This document shows, in pieces, positions 35,337 through 43,373 of a stretch of DNA of 54,274 bases; positions within the stretch are counted from its first letter, which is position 1, and each line of letters begins with the position of its first letter. Below the pieces are notes generated by a model. That model worked only from the letters and a program-made list of their open reading frames with translations, did not search any database and was not told the origin of the DNA. Made by a program: the position numbers and the translations under genes. Source of the DNA: Nocardia otitidiscaviarum NBRC 14405 (GTDB lineage: Bacteria > Actinomycetota > Actinomycetes > Mycobacteriales > Mycobacteriaceae); NCBI RefSeq assembly GCF_000308635.1, contig NZ_BAGD01000275.1:1-54274 (forward strand). Direction: 5' to 3'.

Positions 35337-36112
35337 TCGGTCTCCTGGTCGTCACCGCGGTGGTGGCCCTGGCCCTGGGACTCGCCCTCGGCATGTGGGT
35401 GAGTCGGCGCACCTTCGAACCGGTGGTGCGCTCGCTGCGCAGCAGCGTGGAGCGGGAACGCCGACTGGTCGGTGACGTCAGCCACGAATTGCGTACTCCG
35501 CTGACCACCCTCATCACCAGTGTCGGCGTGCTGAAGCGCTACGAGGCGGATCTGCCCGAGCGCTGTCGGCTGGCCCTGGGGCTGGTCACCGACGAGATCG
35601 AACATCTGCGCCGGGTGCTCGACGACATGCTGGCCCTGGCCCGGATGGAGGCGGGGGTACATGCGGGCGACGCCGACCCGCTGTCGCTGAAAGAATTATT
35701 GATTCACACGGTATCCGGGCGAAAACATGCACCCGAATTATTGACGGTCGTGCAGGACAGTATGATTCGCGGCCGGAAATTGGAACTCGAACGTGCCGTG
35801 GGCAATTTGCTCGACAATGCCGTGCGGCACGGCGGCGGCATTGTCGGGATCACATTGCGACGGAATGGTGACGAAGCCGTCATCATGGTCGACGATGCCG
35901 GTCCCGGAGTCGCTGTCGCCGATCGTAAACGTGTTTTCGATCGCTTTACGACGGTGCGTGCGGGACGTCGGACGGTGACCGGTACCGGCATCGGGTTGGC
36001 TCTGGTGGCCGAGACCGTGTCGGCGCACGGAGGGCGTGTCGAATGTGGTGAACGTCCCGGTGGCGGAGCACGTTTCATTATCCGACTTCCGGTATGTGAC
36101 ACACGCGGGTAA
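35333..36112 (+). CDS. short sensor histidine kinase without an extracytoplasmic sensor domain
   Basis: 259 aa. One membrane helix (about 2-22), then directly the His box 'DVSHELRTPLTTL' with His51, N box 'VGNLLDNAVRHGG', G1 'DDAGPGVAV' and G2 'GTGIGLALVAE'. CseC-type partners normally have two membrane helices and a sensor loop and are nearly twice as long; here the GTGA overlap with the regulator fixes the start, so the loop is absent. Two rare TTA codons (35696, 35738) lie in an AT-richer stretch from about 35690 on. It ends 65 bp before ectA. Confidence 0.85.
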   Translation: MIGLLVVTAVVALALGLALGMWVSRRTFEPVVRSLRSSVERERRLVGDVSHELRTPLTTLITSVGVLKRYEADLPERCRLALGLVTDEIEHLRRVLDDMLALARMEAGVHAGDADPLSLKELLIHTVSGRKHAPELLTVVQDSMIRGRKLELERAVGNLLDNAVRHGGGIVGITLRRNGDEAVIMVDDAGPGVAVADRKRVFDRFTTVRAGRRTVTGTGIGLALVAETVSAHGGRVECGERPGGGARFIIRLPVCDTRG

Positions 36113-36177
36113 CGGGCTCGTCATACGATCGCAATGAAGCCGACCGGTTCATCTCAAGATTCGGCCGCCACTCTGAA

Positions 36178-36747
36178 ATGGTCATGAAGACACCATTCAG
36201 CCAATTCCCCGTAACTATCGATCAGCTTCTGGTGGAACCCCCCGACGGCTCCACGTTCACACTCAGATCTCCACGGGTGGAGGACGGTGGCGGTATCTGG
36301 CGAATCGCCCGCGATTCCCGCGTGCTGGATACCAATACGAGCTACGCGTACCTGATGTGGTGCCGCGACTTCGCCGGAACGTCCGTCGTCGCCGAAATCG
36401 ACGGTGACATCGCCGGATTCGTGATCGGCTACTGCCGTCCACAAGCCCCCGACGTACTGTTCGTCTGGCAGGTGGCCGTGGACCATGCCTACCGCGGCCG
36501 CGGTCTGGGCGTCGAAATGCTCGACACCCTGATGAACAGCTGTGCCGCCCACGGGGTTTCGACCTTGGAGACCACCATCTCCGATGACAACCCGGCCTCC
36601 ATCGCGATGTTCAATTCGCTCACGCGCCGCCGCCGGGCCGTCATCGCCGACTATCCACTCTTCGAGCGGGAGCACTTCCCCGACCAGCACGAGGCCGAGC
36701 GCCTGTACCGCATCACGCCGCCGACCACACTGGAGGAGATCCGATGA
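36178..36747 (+). CDS. ectA: L-2,4-diaminobutyrate acetyltransferase
   Basis: 189 aa GNAT enzyme that acetylates L-2,4-diaminobutyrate to N-gamma-acetyl-diaminobutyrate, the second step of ectoine synthesis. The acetyl-CoA-binding motif is 'QVAVDHAYRGRGLGVEM', and 'TTISDDNPASIAMFNSL' is a strong EctA signature. Two starts are possible (ATG 36178 or 36184). The stop overlaps the ectB start (ATGA). First gene of ectABCD. No clear promoter could be read in the 65 bp to the kinase gene. Confidence 0.95.
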   Translation: MVMKTPFSQFPVTIDQLLVEPPDGSTFTLRSPRVEDGGGIWRIARDSRVLDTNTSYAYLMWCRDFAGTSVVAEIDGDIAGFVIGYCRPQAPDVLFVWQVAVDHAYRGRGLGVEMLDTLMNSCAAHGVSTLETTISDDNPASIAMFNSLTRRRRAVIADYPLFEREHFPDQHEAERLYRITPPTTLEEIR

Positions 36748-38015
36748 CCACCACCGAGACGATGACCATCTTCGAGGATCTCGAATCGAACGTGCGCGGC
36801 TACTGCCGCTCGTGGCCCGCTCTCTTCGACACCGCCCGCGGTGCGTGGCTGCACGACGAGAACGGTCGGGACTACCTGGACTTCTTCGCCGGCGCGGGCT
36901 CGCTCAACTACGGGCACAACAACCCGGTGCTGAAGGAGGCGCTGCTCGACTACATCGGTCGCGACGGCATCACCCACGGCCTGGACATGTCCACCGTCGC
37001 CAAGCGTGATCTGCTGGACACCCTGCGCCGCACCCTGCTGGCCCCGCGCGGGCTGGAGTACAAGGTGCAGTTCCCCGGCCCCACCGGCGCCAACGCCGTC
37101 GAGGCGGCGCTGAAGCTGGCCCGCAAGGTGACCGGGCGCACCGCGGTCCTCAACTTCACCAATGCCTTCCACGGCATGACGCTGGGTGCCCTGTCGGTGA
37201 CCGGCAATGCGACCAAGCGCGCGGGTGCCGGTGTTCCGCTGGTGCATTCGACCGCCATGCCGTATGACGGCTACCTCGACGACATGGACGGCCTGGCGTG
37301 GATGGCGCGCGTGCTGGACGACTCCTCGTCGGGTCAGGACGCCCCGGCGGCCGTCATCGTCGAGACCGTGCAGGGCGAGGGCGGCGTCAACGTGGCCCGC
37401 GCCGCGTGGCTGCGCCAGCTGTCGGAGCTGTGCGCCGAGCGCGGCATCCTGCTCATCGTCGACGACGTGCAGATGGGTTGCGGTCGCACCGGCCCGTTCT
37501 TCTCGTTCGAGATCGCGGGTATCAAGCCGGATATCGTGACGCTGTCGAAGTCCATCGGCGGCTACGGCCTGCCGATGGCGCTGGTGCTCATGAAGCCCGA
37601 ACTCGACCAGTGGTCGCCGGGTGAGCACAACGGCACCTTCCGCGGCAACAACCCGGCCTTCGTGACCGCCCGCGCGGCGCTGGAGCACTTCTGGTCCGAC
37701 GACACCCTGGAGCGGGCCACCCTGGAGAAGGGCGCGCGCGCCGAGCGGGCGCTGACCGGCCTGACCTCCGCCTACGACGGCCTGTCCACGCGTGGCCGCG
37801 GTCTGGTGCAGGGTCTGGTCTTCGACGACGCCTCGCAGGCGGGCAAGGTGTGCCAGGTGGCCTTCGAGCGCGGTCTGCTGGTGGAGACCTCCGGTGCGGA
37901 GGACGAAGTGGTGAAACTGCTGCCGCCGCTGACCGTCACCCCGGACGAACTCGATCACGGTCTGGAGATCCTGGCCGGTGCCGTGGATTCCGTCTGCACC
38001 GGAAAGGCGGCCTGA
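36744..38015 (+). CDS. ectB: diaminobutyrate-2-oxoglutarate transaminase
   Basis: 423 aa PLP-dependent class III aminotransferase, the first ectoine step: aspartate semialdehyde plus glutamate to L-2,4-diaminobutyrate. The PLP lysine is Lys269 in 'TLSKSIGGYGLPMAL', 'DDVQMGCGRTGPFFSFE' holds the cofactor Asp, and 'GPTGANAVEAALKLARK' binds phosphate. Full length. Overlaps ectA by 4 bp; ectC begins 1 bp after its stop, so the three are translationally coupled. Confidence 0.96.
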   Translation: MTTTETMTIFEDLESNVRGYCRSWPALFDTARGAWLHDENGRDYLDFFAGAGSLNYGHNNPVLKEALLDYIGRDGITHGLDMSTVAKRDLLDTLRRTLLAPRGLEYKVQFPGPTGANAVEAALKLARKVTGRTAVLNFTNAFHGMTLGALSVTGNATKRAGAGVPLVHSTAMPYDGYLDDMDGLAWMARVLDDSSSGQDAPAAVIVETVQGEGGVNVARAAWLRQLSELCAERGILLIVDDVQMGCGRTGPFFSFEIAGIKPDIVTLSKSIGGYGLPMALVLMKPELDQWSPGEHNGTFRGNNPAFVTARAALEHFWSDDTLERATLEKGARAERALTGLTSAYDGLSTRGRGLVQGLVFDDASQAGKVCQVAFERGLLVETSGAEDEVVKLLPPLTVTPDELDHGLEILAGAVDSVCTGKAA

Positions 38016-38016
38016 C

Positions 38017-38412
38017 GTGATCGTTCGTACCACCGCGGAGATCACCGGGACCGACCGCGACGTGGCCGGGGAGGGCTGGCGCAGCAAGCGCATCGTGCTC
38101 GGGGGTGACGGTGTCGGCTTCTCCTTCCACGAGACCACCATCGAGGCCGGAACCGTGCACGAGTTCCACTATCTCAACCACATCGAGGCGGTGTGGCTGG
38201 TCGAGGGCGAGGGGACGCTCGTCGACCTCGACAACGACGTGAAGTACGAGCTGGGTCCGGGTTCGATGTACCTGCTCGACGGCCACGAACGTCACCGCCT
38301 CGAGGTGCGTGAGCGGATGCGCATGATGTGCGTGTTCAATCCGCCTGTCACCGGACAGGAGGTCCACGACGAGAACGGCGTCTATCCGTTGGTCGCCGTC
38401 GCCGCCGAGTAG
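38017..38412 (+). CDS. ectC: L-ectoine synthase
   Basis: 131 aa cupin enzyme that closes N-gamma-acetyl-diaminobutyrate to ectoine. The cupin pattern includes 'EFHYLNHIEAVWLVEGEG' and 'YLLDGHERHRLE', with Glu57, Tyr85 and His93 expected as iron ligands in the family; corresponding residues are visible. Start is GTG 38017, 1 bp after ectB. ectD follows after 22 bp. Confidence 0.95.
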   Translation: MIVRTTAEITGTDRDVAGEGWRSKRIVLGGDGVGFSFHETTIEAGTVHEFHYLNHIEAVWLVEGEGTLVDLDNDVKYELGPGSMYLLDGHERHRLEVRERMRMMCVFNPPVTGQEVHDENGVYPLVAVAAE

Positions 38413-38434
38413 GGAGATTGGGAGTCAGGAACGA

Positions 38435-39319
38435 ATGACGCTGTCGGACAACACCGTAATCGATCGCTACCAGACCCGGACCAGCACACCGCGGGCGCAC
38501 ATCGAGCGCACCGATCCCACGGTGTGGGGCCACATCGAGTCCCCGGAACTGGCTACCTTCGAGCCCTACGGCTACTCCGTGATCGATGCGCTGCTCGACC
38601 CCGCCGAGGTCGCCGAATTCTCGGCGGAGACCCGGCGTTTGGCGGATGATCCGGACCTGTGGCTCGATGAGCGATTGATCATCGAGAAGACGTCGCGGCG
38701 GGTGCGCTCGATCTTCGAGGTGCACAAGCTCAGTGACGCCATTGCGGATCTGGTGCGCCAGAGCCGGATTCGCGGACTCGCCGAACAGATTCTGGGTTCC
38801 GAGGTCTACATCCACCAGAGCCGGGTGAACTACATGCCCGGCTTCCGGGGGGCCGGTTTCTACTGGCATTCGGACTTCGAGACCTGGCACGCGGAGGACG
38901 GTATGCCCGCTCCGCGCGCGGTGAGCCTGTCGATCGCACTGACCGACAACTATCCCTACAACGGCAGCCTGATGCTCATGCCCGGGTCGCATCGCACCTT
39001 CGTGCCCTGCCAGGGTGAGACCCCGGCCGAGCACTACCGGGATTCGTTGCGCGAGCAGCAGATCGGTGTCCCCACCCAGGACGACATCACCAAGCTGGCC
39101 AGCACCTACGGCATCAACCAGTTCACCGGTGCCGCCGGCTCGGCGCTGCTGTTCGACTCGAACATCATGCACGGCTCGTCGAACAACATCACGCCGTTCC
39201 CGCGCTCGAACATCTTCCTGGTGTTCAACAGCGTGGAGAACGCGCTGGTCGCGCCGTTCGCGGCGGATGCACCGCGGCCGACCTACATCGGCAGCCGGGA
39301 CTTCACGCCCATCGGCTGA
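38435..39319 (+). CDS. ectD: ectoine hydroxylase
   Basis: 294 aa Fe(II)/2-oxoglutarate dioxygenase making 5-hydroxyectoine from ectoine. The iron triad is His145 and Asp147 in 'FYWHSDFETWHAEDG' and distal His246 in 'NIMHGSSNNITP'; 'FPRSNIFLVFNSVEN' follows. Two good ribosome-site candidates (GGGAG, CAGGAA) precede the ATG. Last gene of the cluster and closed by a 12-bp hairpin. Its presence means the strain should make both ectoine and hydroxyectoine. Confidence 0.96.
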   Translation: MTLSDNTVIDRYQTRTSTPRAHIERTDPTVWGHIESPELATFEPYGYSVIDALLDPAEVAEFSAETRRLADDPDLWLDERLIIEKTSRRVRSIFEVHKLSDAIADLVRQSRIRGLAEQILGSEVYIHQSRVNYMPGFRGAGFYWHSDFETWHAEDGMPAPRAVSLSIALTDNYPYNGSLMLMPGSHRTFVPCQGETPAEHYRDSLREQQIGVPTQDDITKLASTYGINQFTGAAGSALLFDSNIMHGSSNNITPFPRSNIFLVFNSVENALVAPFAADAPRPTYIGSRDFTPIG

Positions 39320-39330
39320 CTCATGACGGT

Positions 39331-39364
39331 ATCGCACCCCGCTCGGATCCGGGCGGGGTGCGAT
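39331..39364 (+). terminator. hairpin terminator after ectD
   Basis: Perfect 12-bp stem ATCGCACCCCGC / GCGGGGTGCGAT with a 10-base loop, 11 bp after the ectD stop. There is no clear T-run, as is common in high-GC actinobacteria. Confidence 0.75.
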
Positions 39365-39375
39365 GCTGTCTACAG

Positions 39376-39480
39376 GCCAGGTCGGGCGTACCAGGTCGGG
39401 CGGGCGTACCAGGTCCGGTGCGTCAGGTTCGGCGCACTGGATTCGGTGCTCCAGGTTTGGCGTTCTAGGTTCGGCGCAGC
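39376..39480. repeat. 14-bp degenerate tandem repeat between ectD and the NmrA-like gene
   Basis: About seven imperfect copies of an AGGT(C/T)(G/C)GGCGTnCC-like unit follow the ectD terminator and run into the last codons of the converging NmrA-like gene. Copies include two with the extended unit AGGTCGGGCGTACC. There is no plausible reading frame. Confidence 0.7.
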
Positions 39481-40310
39481 GTAGTGAGGAAGTCCGCGAA
39501 ATCGGTGGGCGGGCGTCCGGTCAGCCTCCGCACCGCATCGGTGACGGTATCCAGATCGCCCGCGGCGATGGCCGCGTAGGAGGTCACCCAGCCGTCCAGC
39601 TCCCATGGGGGCGCATCGTATTTCGCGCGGGACGCGTACGCCTGCGCGAGAGTTTCCGGGTCGTAGCGGTAGGGGCGGCCCAGAATCTCGGTCATCTGTG
39701 CGGCCGCCTCGGTCAGGGTGAAGGCGCGCGGACCGGTGAGATCGTGGATCGCGCCGGCGTGTCCCTTGCCGGTGAGCACGGCCGCGGCGGCGGCCGCCAC
39801 GTCCGCGCGGGCGACCGCGGCCACCGCGCCGTCACCGGCGGGCCCGCGTATGACACCGTGCTCGTCGGCGAAGGCCGGGATCAGGTCCTGGTACAGGTTG
39901 TCCCGCAGGATGGTGAACTCCATCCCCGAGGCCCGGATGGCCTGTTCGGTGTACCAGTGGTCGCGTCCGAAGGTGAAGGTGCAGTCGGGCGCGGCCGCGA
40001 CGAAGGACAGGTAGACGATGCGCTCGACCCCGGCATCGCGGGCCGCCTGGACCACGGCGACCTGCTGGGCGGCCCGGTCGGCGGATTCGGTCGCGGAGAC
40101 GAGGAAGAAGGTGTGCGCACCGGCCAGGGCGGTGGCGACGGATTCGGGGTCGGCGAAGTCGGCGCGGGCCGTGGTCGCGCCCGGTACGGCCGGGATCCGG
40201 GTGGGGGTGCGGCCCAGCAGCCGGGTGGTCAGGCCCGCGTCGGAGAGCAGGCGCGCCACTCGTCCGCCGATCTGCCCGCTCGCGCCGGATACGGCGATCA
40301 CTTCGGTCAT
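39465..40310 (-). CDS. NmrA-like NAD(P)-binding protein
   Basis: 281 aa atypical extended SDR. Cofactor motif 'AVSGASGQIGGRVARLL' is at residues 5-21 and 'FLVSATESADRAAQQ' follows. Tyr and Lys of a normal active site are not evident, so it may be a quinone or NADP sensor/reductase of the NmrA/QorB kind. ATG 40310 is preferred to GTG 40316. It is divergent from the thioesterase gene with 79 bp between starts. Confidence 0.82.
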   Translation of the reverse strand: MTEVIAVSGASGQIGGRVARLLSDAGLTTRLLGRTPTRIPAVPGATTARADFADPESVATALAGAHTFFLVSATESADRAAQQVAVVQAARDAGVERIVYLSFVAAAPDCTFTFGRDHWYTEQAIRASGMEFTILRDNLYQDLIPAFADEHGVIRGPAGDGAVAAVARADVAAAAAAVLTGKGHAGAIHDLTGPRAFTLTEAAAQMTEILGRPYRYDPETLAQAYASRAKYDAPPWELDGWVTSYAAIAAGDLDTVTDAVRRLTGRPPTDFADFLTTLRRT

Positions 40311-40389
40311 GGCCACAGGCTATCGCTCCGCTACCGGCTGGCTCGGGTAACATTCGGGACACATATGATTCTCAAATGAAGGAGTGTGC

Positions 40390-40848
40390 GTGACCGGGAC
40401 GATCCTGCCCAAACACCACGGCAACTGCTTCGGCTGCGGGCCGGACAGCCGGTCCGGGCTGCACATCGACTTCCGGCGGGCCGGTGACGAGGTCACCGGC
40501 ACGGTCGTCTTCGACGAGTGTCATCAGGGCGCGCCCGGACTGGTACACGGCGGCGTGGCCTCGGCAGCGCTCGACGAGGCGGCGGGCGCGATCCTGCTCG
40601 GGCACACGCTCCCGGCGGTCACGGCGCAGCTGAATATCGCGTTCTCTCGGCCGATTCCACTCGGCCGCCCGGTCACCGTGCGGGCCGCGCTGGACCGGCG
40701 CGAGGGCCGCAAACTGCACATCGCCGCGCGGCTGGAACTCGACGGCGAGACCGCCGCCACGGCCGACGCCCTGTTCATCGTGGTCGAGCCCGAACACTTC
40801 CTGGCGCACGGTGCCCGGCCGGGTGATATTCCGGCACTGGGCATCTGA
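40390..40848 (+). CDS. PaaI-type hotdog-fold thioesterase
   Basis: 152 aa. 'CFGCGPDSRSGLHIDF' and 'GAPGLVHGGVASAALDEA' are typical of PaaI/YbgC-like acyl-CoA thioesterases; the HGG loop and Asp/Glu carry the active site. GTG 40390 is preferred because AAGGAG lies 5 nt upstream; GTG 40384 overlaps that site. The acyl-CoA substrate is unknown. A weak 8-bp hairpin (40867-40893) follows. Confidence 0.83.
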   Translation: MTGTILPKHHGNCFGCGPDSRSGLHIDFRRAGDEVTGTVVFDECHQGAPGLVHGGVASAALDEAAGAILLGHTLPAVTAQLNIAFSRPIPLGRPVTVRAALDRREGRKLHIAARLELDGETAATADALFIVVEPEHFLAHGARPGDIPALGI

Positions 40849-40866
40849 CGCCCGCGGTCATCCACC

Positions 40867-40893
40867 ATCACCCGGCACCCGTCATCCGGTGAT
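40867..40893. terminator. possible hairpin after the thioesterase
   Basis: ATCACC(C)GG pairs with CCGGTGAT with one bulge and a 10-base loop, 19 bp after the thioesterase stop, in the gap to the converging membrane protein gene. Weak, no T-run. Confidence 0.35.
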
Positions 40894-40982
40894 ACCGAGC
40901 GCAGTGCCGGGGGTGGATGTGCGGCCGAGCCGGTGGGTGTCGGGTGTGCAGCCGGGCGTGGAAAACGCAGAGTCGCTGTCGC

Positions 40983-41870
40983 TCAGCGGAAGTCGCGGGC
41001 CTCACCGCGCAGGGGGATGCGGTGCAGGGTGATATCGACCGGTGTGCCGTCGAACTCTCCCGTCAGCCGCAGGGTGCTGTCGTGCTGGCGGTAGTCGAGC
41101 GTCGAATCGTCCAGACGCAGTCGGGATGTCGCGGCGTCGATGCTCAGCTCGGTGGTCAGCAGCTCGCCGGTGTCACGGGTCACGGCCAGGTGCTGGGCGG
41201 CGGGGCGGGCGTCGATGGCGAGGCGCACCCAGCGCGGTCCGGCCCCCTCGTAGGTGTCCACCGCCCACACTCCGTCCAGGGGTGAGATCCGCTCGGTGTA
41301 GTCGTTGTAGCTGCGAATTCCATTGGCCCCCATGGCGGCGATGACGACGGCGGCTGCGGCGAGGTGGGCGAGCGTTCCCGCCCGCCGGCGACGCCGCCCC
41401 GCCGCGGGCGGTTCGGGCAGGGCGACCGAATCCCGGTTGCGGATCAGCACATCGAGCAGCCGCGACCACCACGGCAGTGCGACCACCAGGGCCATCGCCA
41501 GCATGAGCAGTGGGGTCAGGATGACCGGCACGCCGTAGCTGAGGTTCAGAATGCTCACCTGGACCAGTGCGACCGCCGAGACCAGGGCCCCGAGCAGGGT
41601 GGTGCGCCGGAAGATGAGCAGTAGCCCGCCCAGCACCTCCACCGCGCCCGTGATCACCGTGTACGGCGTGGAGGTCGCCATGAACTTCCACAGCATGCCC
41701 GAGGGCGAGGAATCGCCGAGAGGGACCAGCATGGCGCCCGGCAGGGTGAAGGTGATGAATTGCGTCGGAACGACTTTCACCATGCCGAAGGCGATCATCG
41801 CCAGCGACAGCAGCACCCGGACCGCGGTGTATGCCCAGCCGGACGCCAGGGCGAGCCGTTCTCGGTTCAT
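40983..41870 (-). CDS. DoxX-like membrane protein with a C-terminal soluble domain
   Basis: 295 aa. Residues 10-150 hold four helices of a DoxX/MauE-like domain ('LLSLAMIAFGMVKVVPTQF', 'GAVEVLGGLLLIFRRTTLLG'). A basic linker (RRRRRAG) and a fifth helix near 168-185 lead to a soluble domain of about 110 residues, probably outside the membrane ('DGVWAVDTYEGAGPRW', 'LRLTGEFDGTPVDITLH'). I do not recognise a precise function. ATG 41870 fits the membrane start. The 273 bp upstream to the next gene hold no gene. Confidence 0.75.
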   Translation of the reverse strand: MNRERLALASGWAYTAVRVLLSLAMIAFGMVKVVPTQFITFTLPGAMLVPLGDSSPSGMLWKFMATSTPYTVITGAVEVLGGLLLIFRRTTLLGALVSAVALVQVSILNLSYGVPVILTPLLMLAMALVVALPWWSRLLDVLIRNRDSVALPEPPAAGRRRRRAGTLAHLAAAAVVIAAMGANGIRSYNDYTERISPLDGVWAVDTYEGAGPRWVRLAIDARPAAQHLAVTRDTGELLTTELSIDAATSRLRLDDSTLDYRQHDSTLRLTGEFDGTPVDITLHRIPLRGEARDFR

Positions 41871-42143
41871 CGGTTCCCTCCGAAATCGCGTCGTGCTCCC
41901 GCCGCGCTCCTGGCCGCGGTTGCGGCCGGTCGGCCCCACCAGGGTGGCATACCGCGCCGAGCGGGCGCGTTCGCGAAACGGGCCGGCTCATCCGGCCCTG
42001 CGTCGATCTGTGATGTAGCTGACAACTTGCTGTATAAGTAACAGGTGTGCGACAGGTGTTTTACGATTCTGGCCGTCAGTCCAGGTCGGAATTGCGTGCC
42101 TTCGGCGCGATGCGGACCCGAGTAACAGGGGGAGCGGAATCCA

Positions 42144-42923
42144 TTGTTGCGTATACCTTCCGACGACCGACCCGATGAACCGCGCCCGCCGACACTGGGC
42201 GGCCTGCTGCGCAAACTGCGGGATGATCGCCGGGTCTCCCGGGAACGATTGGGATTCGCCGCCGGGGTCAGCGCCAGCTATATCACGCACCTGGAGAGCG
42301 GCGCTCGCGAACATCCCACGAAACAGGTCATCGAGGCGCTCAGCACCTTTCTCGACCGCGTGCATCCCCTCTCCGATGCCGAGCGTCGCCACCTGTTCGA
42401 TCTGGCCGGACTCCACGACGACACGTTTCCCGACGTCGACGACCTGCGGGCCGGTATCTCCGACGATATGCGCGCCGGCTTGGAGGTGCACGGGCCCAAT
42501 CCGGCGGCCTTCGTCGACACCCGGTGGAATGTGCTGGCCTGCAATGATTCCTACGCGGCGGCATTCCCGGGGCTGGTCGAGGATGTCAGTATTCTGCGCT
42601 GGTTCTTCGGCAATGCGAACTCGCGGCGGGTGATGGTGGAATGGGAGCGGGAAGCCTCGCTCACGGTGGACTGGCTACGCGGTTTGATCGGCCAATCCGG
42701 CGATACCGCCTGGGCCGGTGATCTCCTGGAGGAACTCGGCGCGTACCCGGAATTCCGCGCCATGTGGGCGACGGGTGGGACAACCTATGGACGCGACGAT
42801 CCGCGTATGCTATTGCGCGATATCGACTCCGGTGCCGAATATTCGCTGGCGGTGCACATGTTCCGCGTGGATTACGGCCGTCATCCCGGACACATTCAGT
42901 TCTTCCTCGGCGTCCGGCGGTGA
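42144..42923 (+). CDS. XRE-family regulator with MmyB-like ligand domain
   Basis: 259 aa. N-terminal HTH at about residues 13-65 ('RRVSRERLGFAAGVSASYITHLESGAR' region) and a C-terminal MmyB-like PAS domain ('HGPNPAAFVDTRWNVLACN', 'HIQFFLGVRR'), the form typical of actinobacterial MmyB regulators that may bind fatty acids. It starts at TTG 42144 or the next TTG, behind GGGGGAGCGG. The upstream region is AT-richer with TATAAG at 42033, a possible -10, though no good -35 was found. The target is not obvious. Confidence 0.83.
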   Translation: MLRIPSDDRPDEPRPPTLGGLLRKLRDDRRVSRERLGFAAGVSASYITHLESGAREHPTKQVIEALSTFLDRVHPLSDAERRHLFDLAGLHDDTFPDVDDLRAGISDDMRAGLEVHGPNPAAFVDTRWNVLACNDSYAAAFPGLVEDVSILRWFFGNANSRRVMVEWEREASLTVDWLRGLIGQSGDTAWAGDLLEELGAYPEFRAMWATGGTTYGRDDPRMLLRDIDSGAEYSLAVHMFRVDYGRHPGHIQFFLGVRR

Positions 42924-42980
42924 GCGGAGGGCTACTGTGGAGGGGGCTCATCCCGGAGCATTTCGAAGAGGAGAGATTCC

Positions 42981-43331
42981 GTGGAGATTCTGGTCAATAC
43001 CGGTAGGGCTGTGGAAGGCGATCAGGGGCTGCTCGATGCGGCCCGGGAGCGGATCGCCGACGTGCTGGGTCGGTTCGGCGATCGGATCACCCGCGTGGAG
43101 GTTTATCTGAACGACGAGAACGGGGACAAGGGCGGCGCGGACGACAAGAAGTGCACGCTGGAGGCCCGTCCGGCGGGTCAGGGGCCGGTGGTGGTGACGC
43201 ATAAAGCGGCAACCATCGAGCAAGCCTATGACGGTGCGGCCCGCGAGATGGTGTCGCTGCTGAGTTCCCGGTTCGGTCGGCAGCGAGATGTCAAGGGCGG
43301 GGAGAGCATTCGGCACATCCCGGCCGAGTGA
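42981..43331 (+). CDS. HPF/RaiA-type ribosome-associated protein, short form
   Basis: 116 aa, one S30AE domain only ('VEVYLNDENGDKG', 'KAATIEQAYDGAAREM'), so the short type without the dimerising C-terminal part. Proteins of this fold bind the 30S subunit and help shut down translation in stationary phase. The typical long actinobacterial hibernation factor is about twice as long, so this is probably an extra paralogue. GTG 42981 has GAGGAGAG just upstream. Confidence 0.8.
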   Translation: MEILVNTGRAVEGDQGLLDAARERIADVLGRFGDRITRVEVYLNDENGDKGGADDKKCTLEARPAGQGPVVVTHKAATIEQAYDGAAREMVSLLSSRFGRQRDVKGGESIRHIPAE

Positions 43332-43334
43332 TGT

Positions 43335-43354
43335 GACTTCATGTAAGTGAAGTC
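43335..43354. promoter_or_regulatory. candidate operator before the SCO6745-family gene
   Basis: Perfect inverted repeat GACTTCA-tgtaag-TGAAGTC, lying 3 bp after the HPF stop and 19 bp before the next ATG. Could be a repressor site or a short hairpin. Confidence 0.5.
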
Positions 43355-43373
43355 AGGGGTTAGGGTCGAGGTC

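Noticed and set aside
42010..42038. Sigma70 promoter with TATAAG before the MmyB-like regulator
   Set aside because: No acceptable -35 at 16-18 bp was found, so it is only mentioned with the gene.
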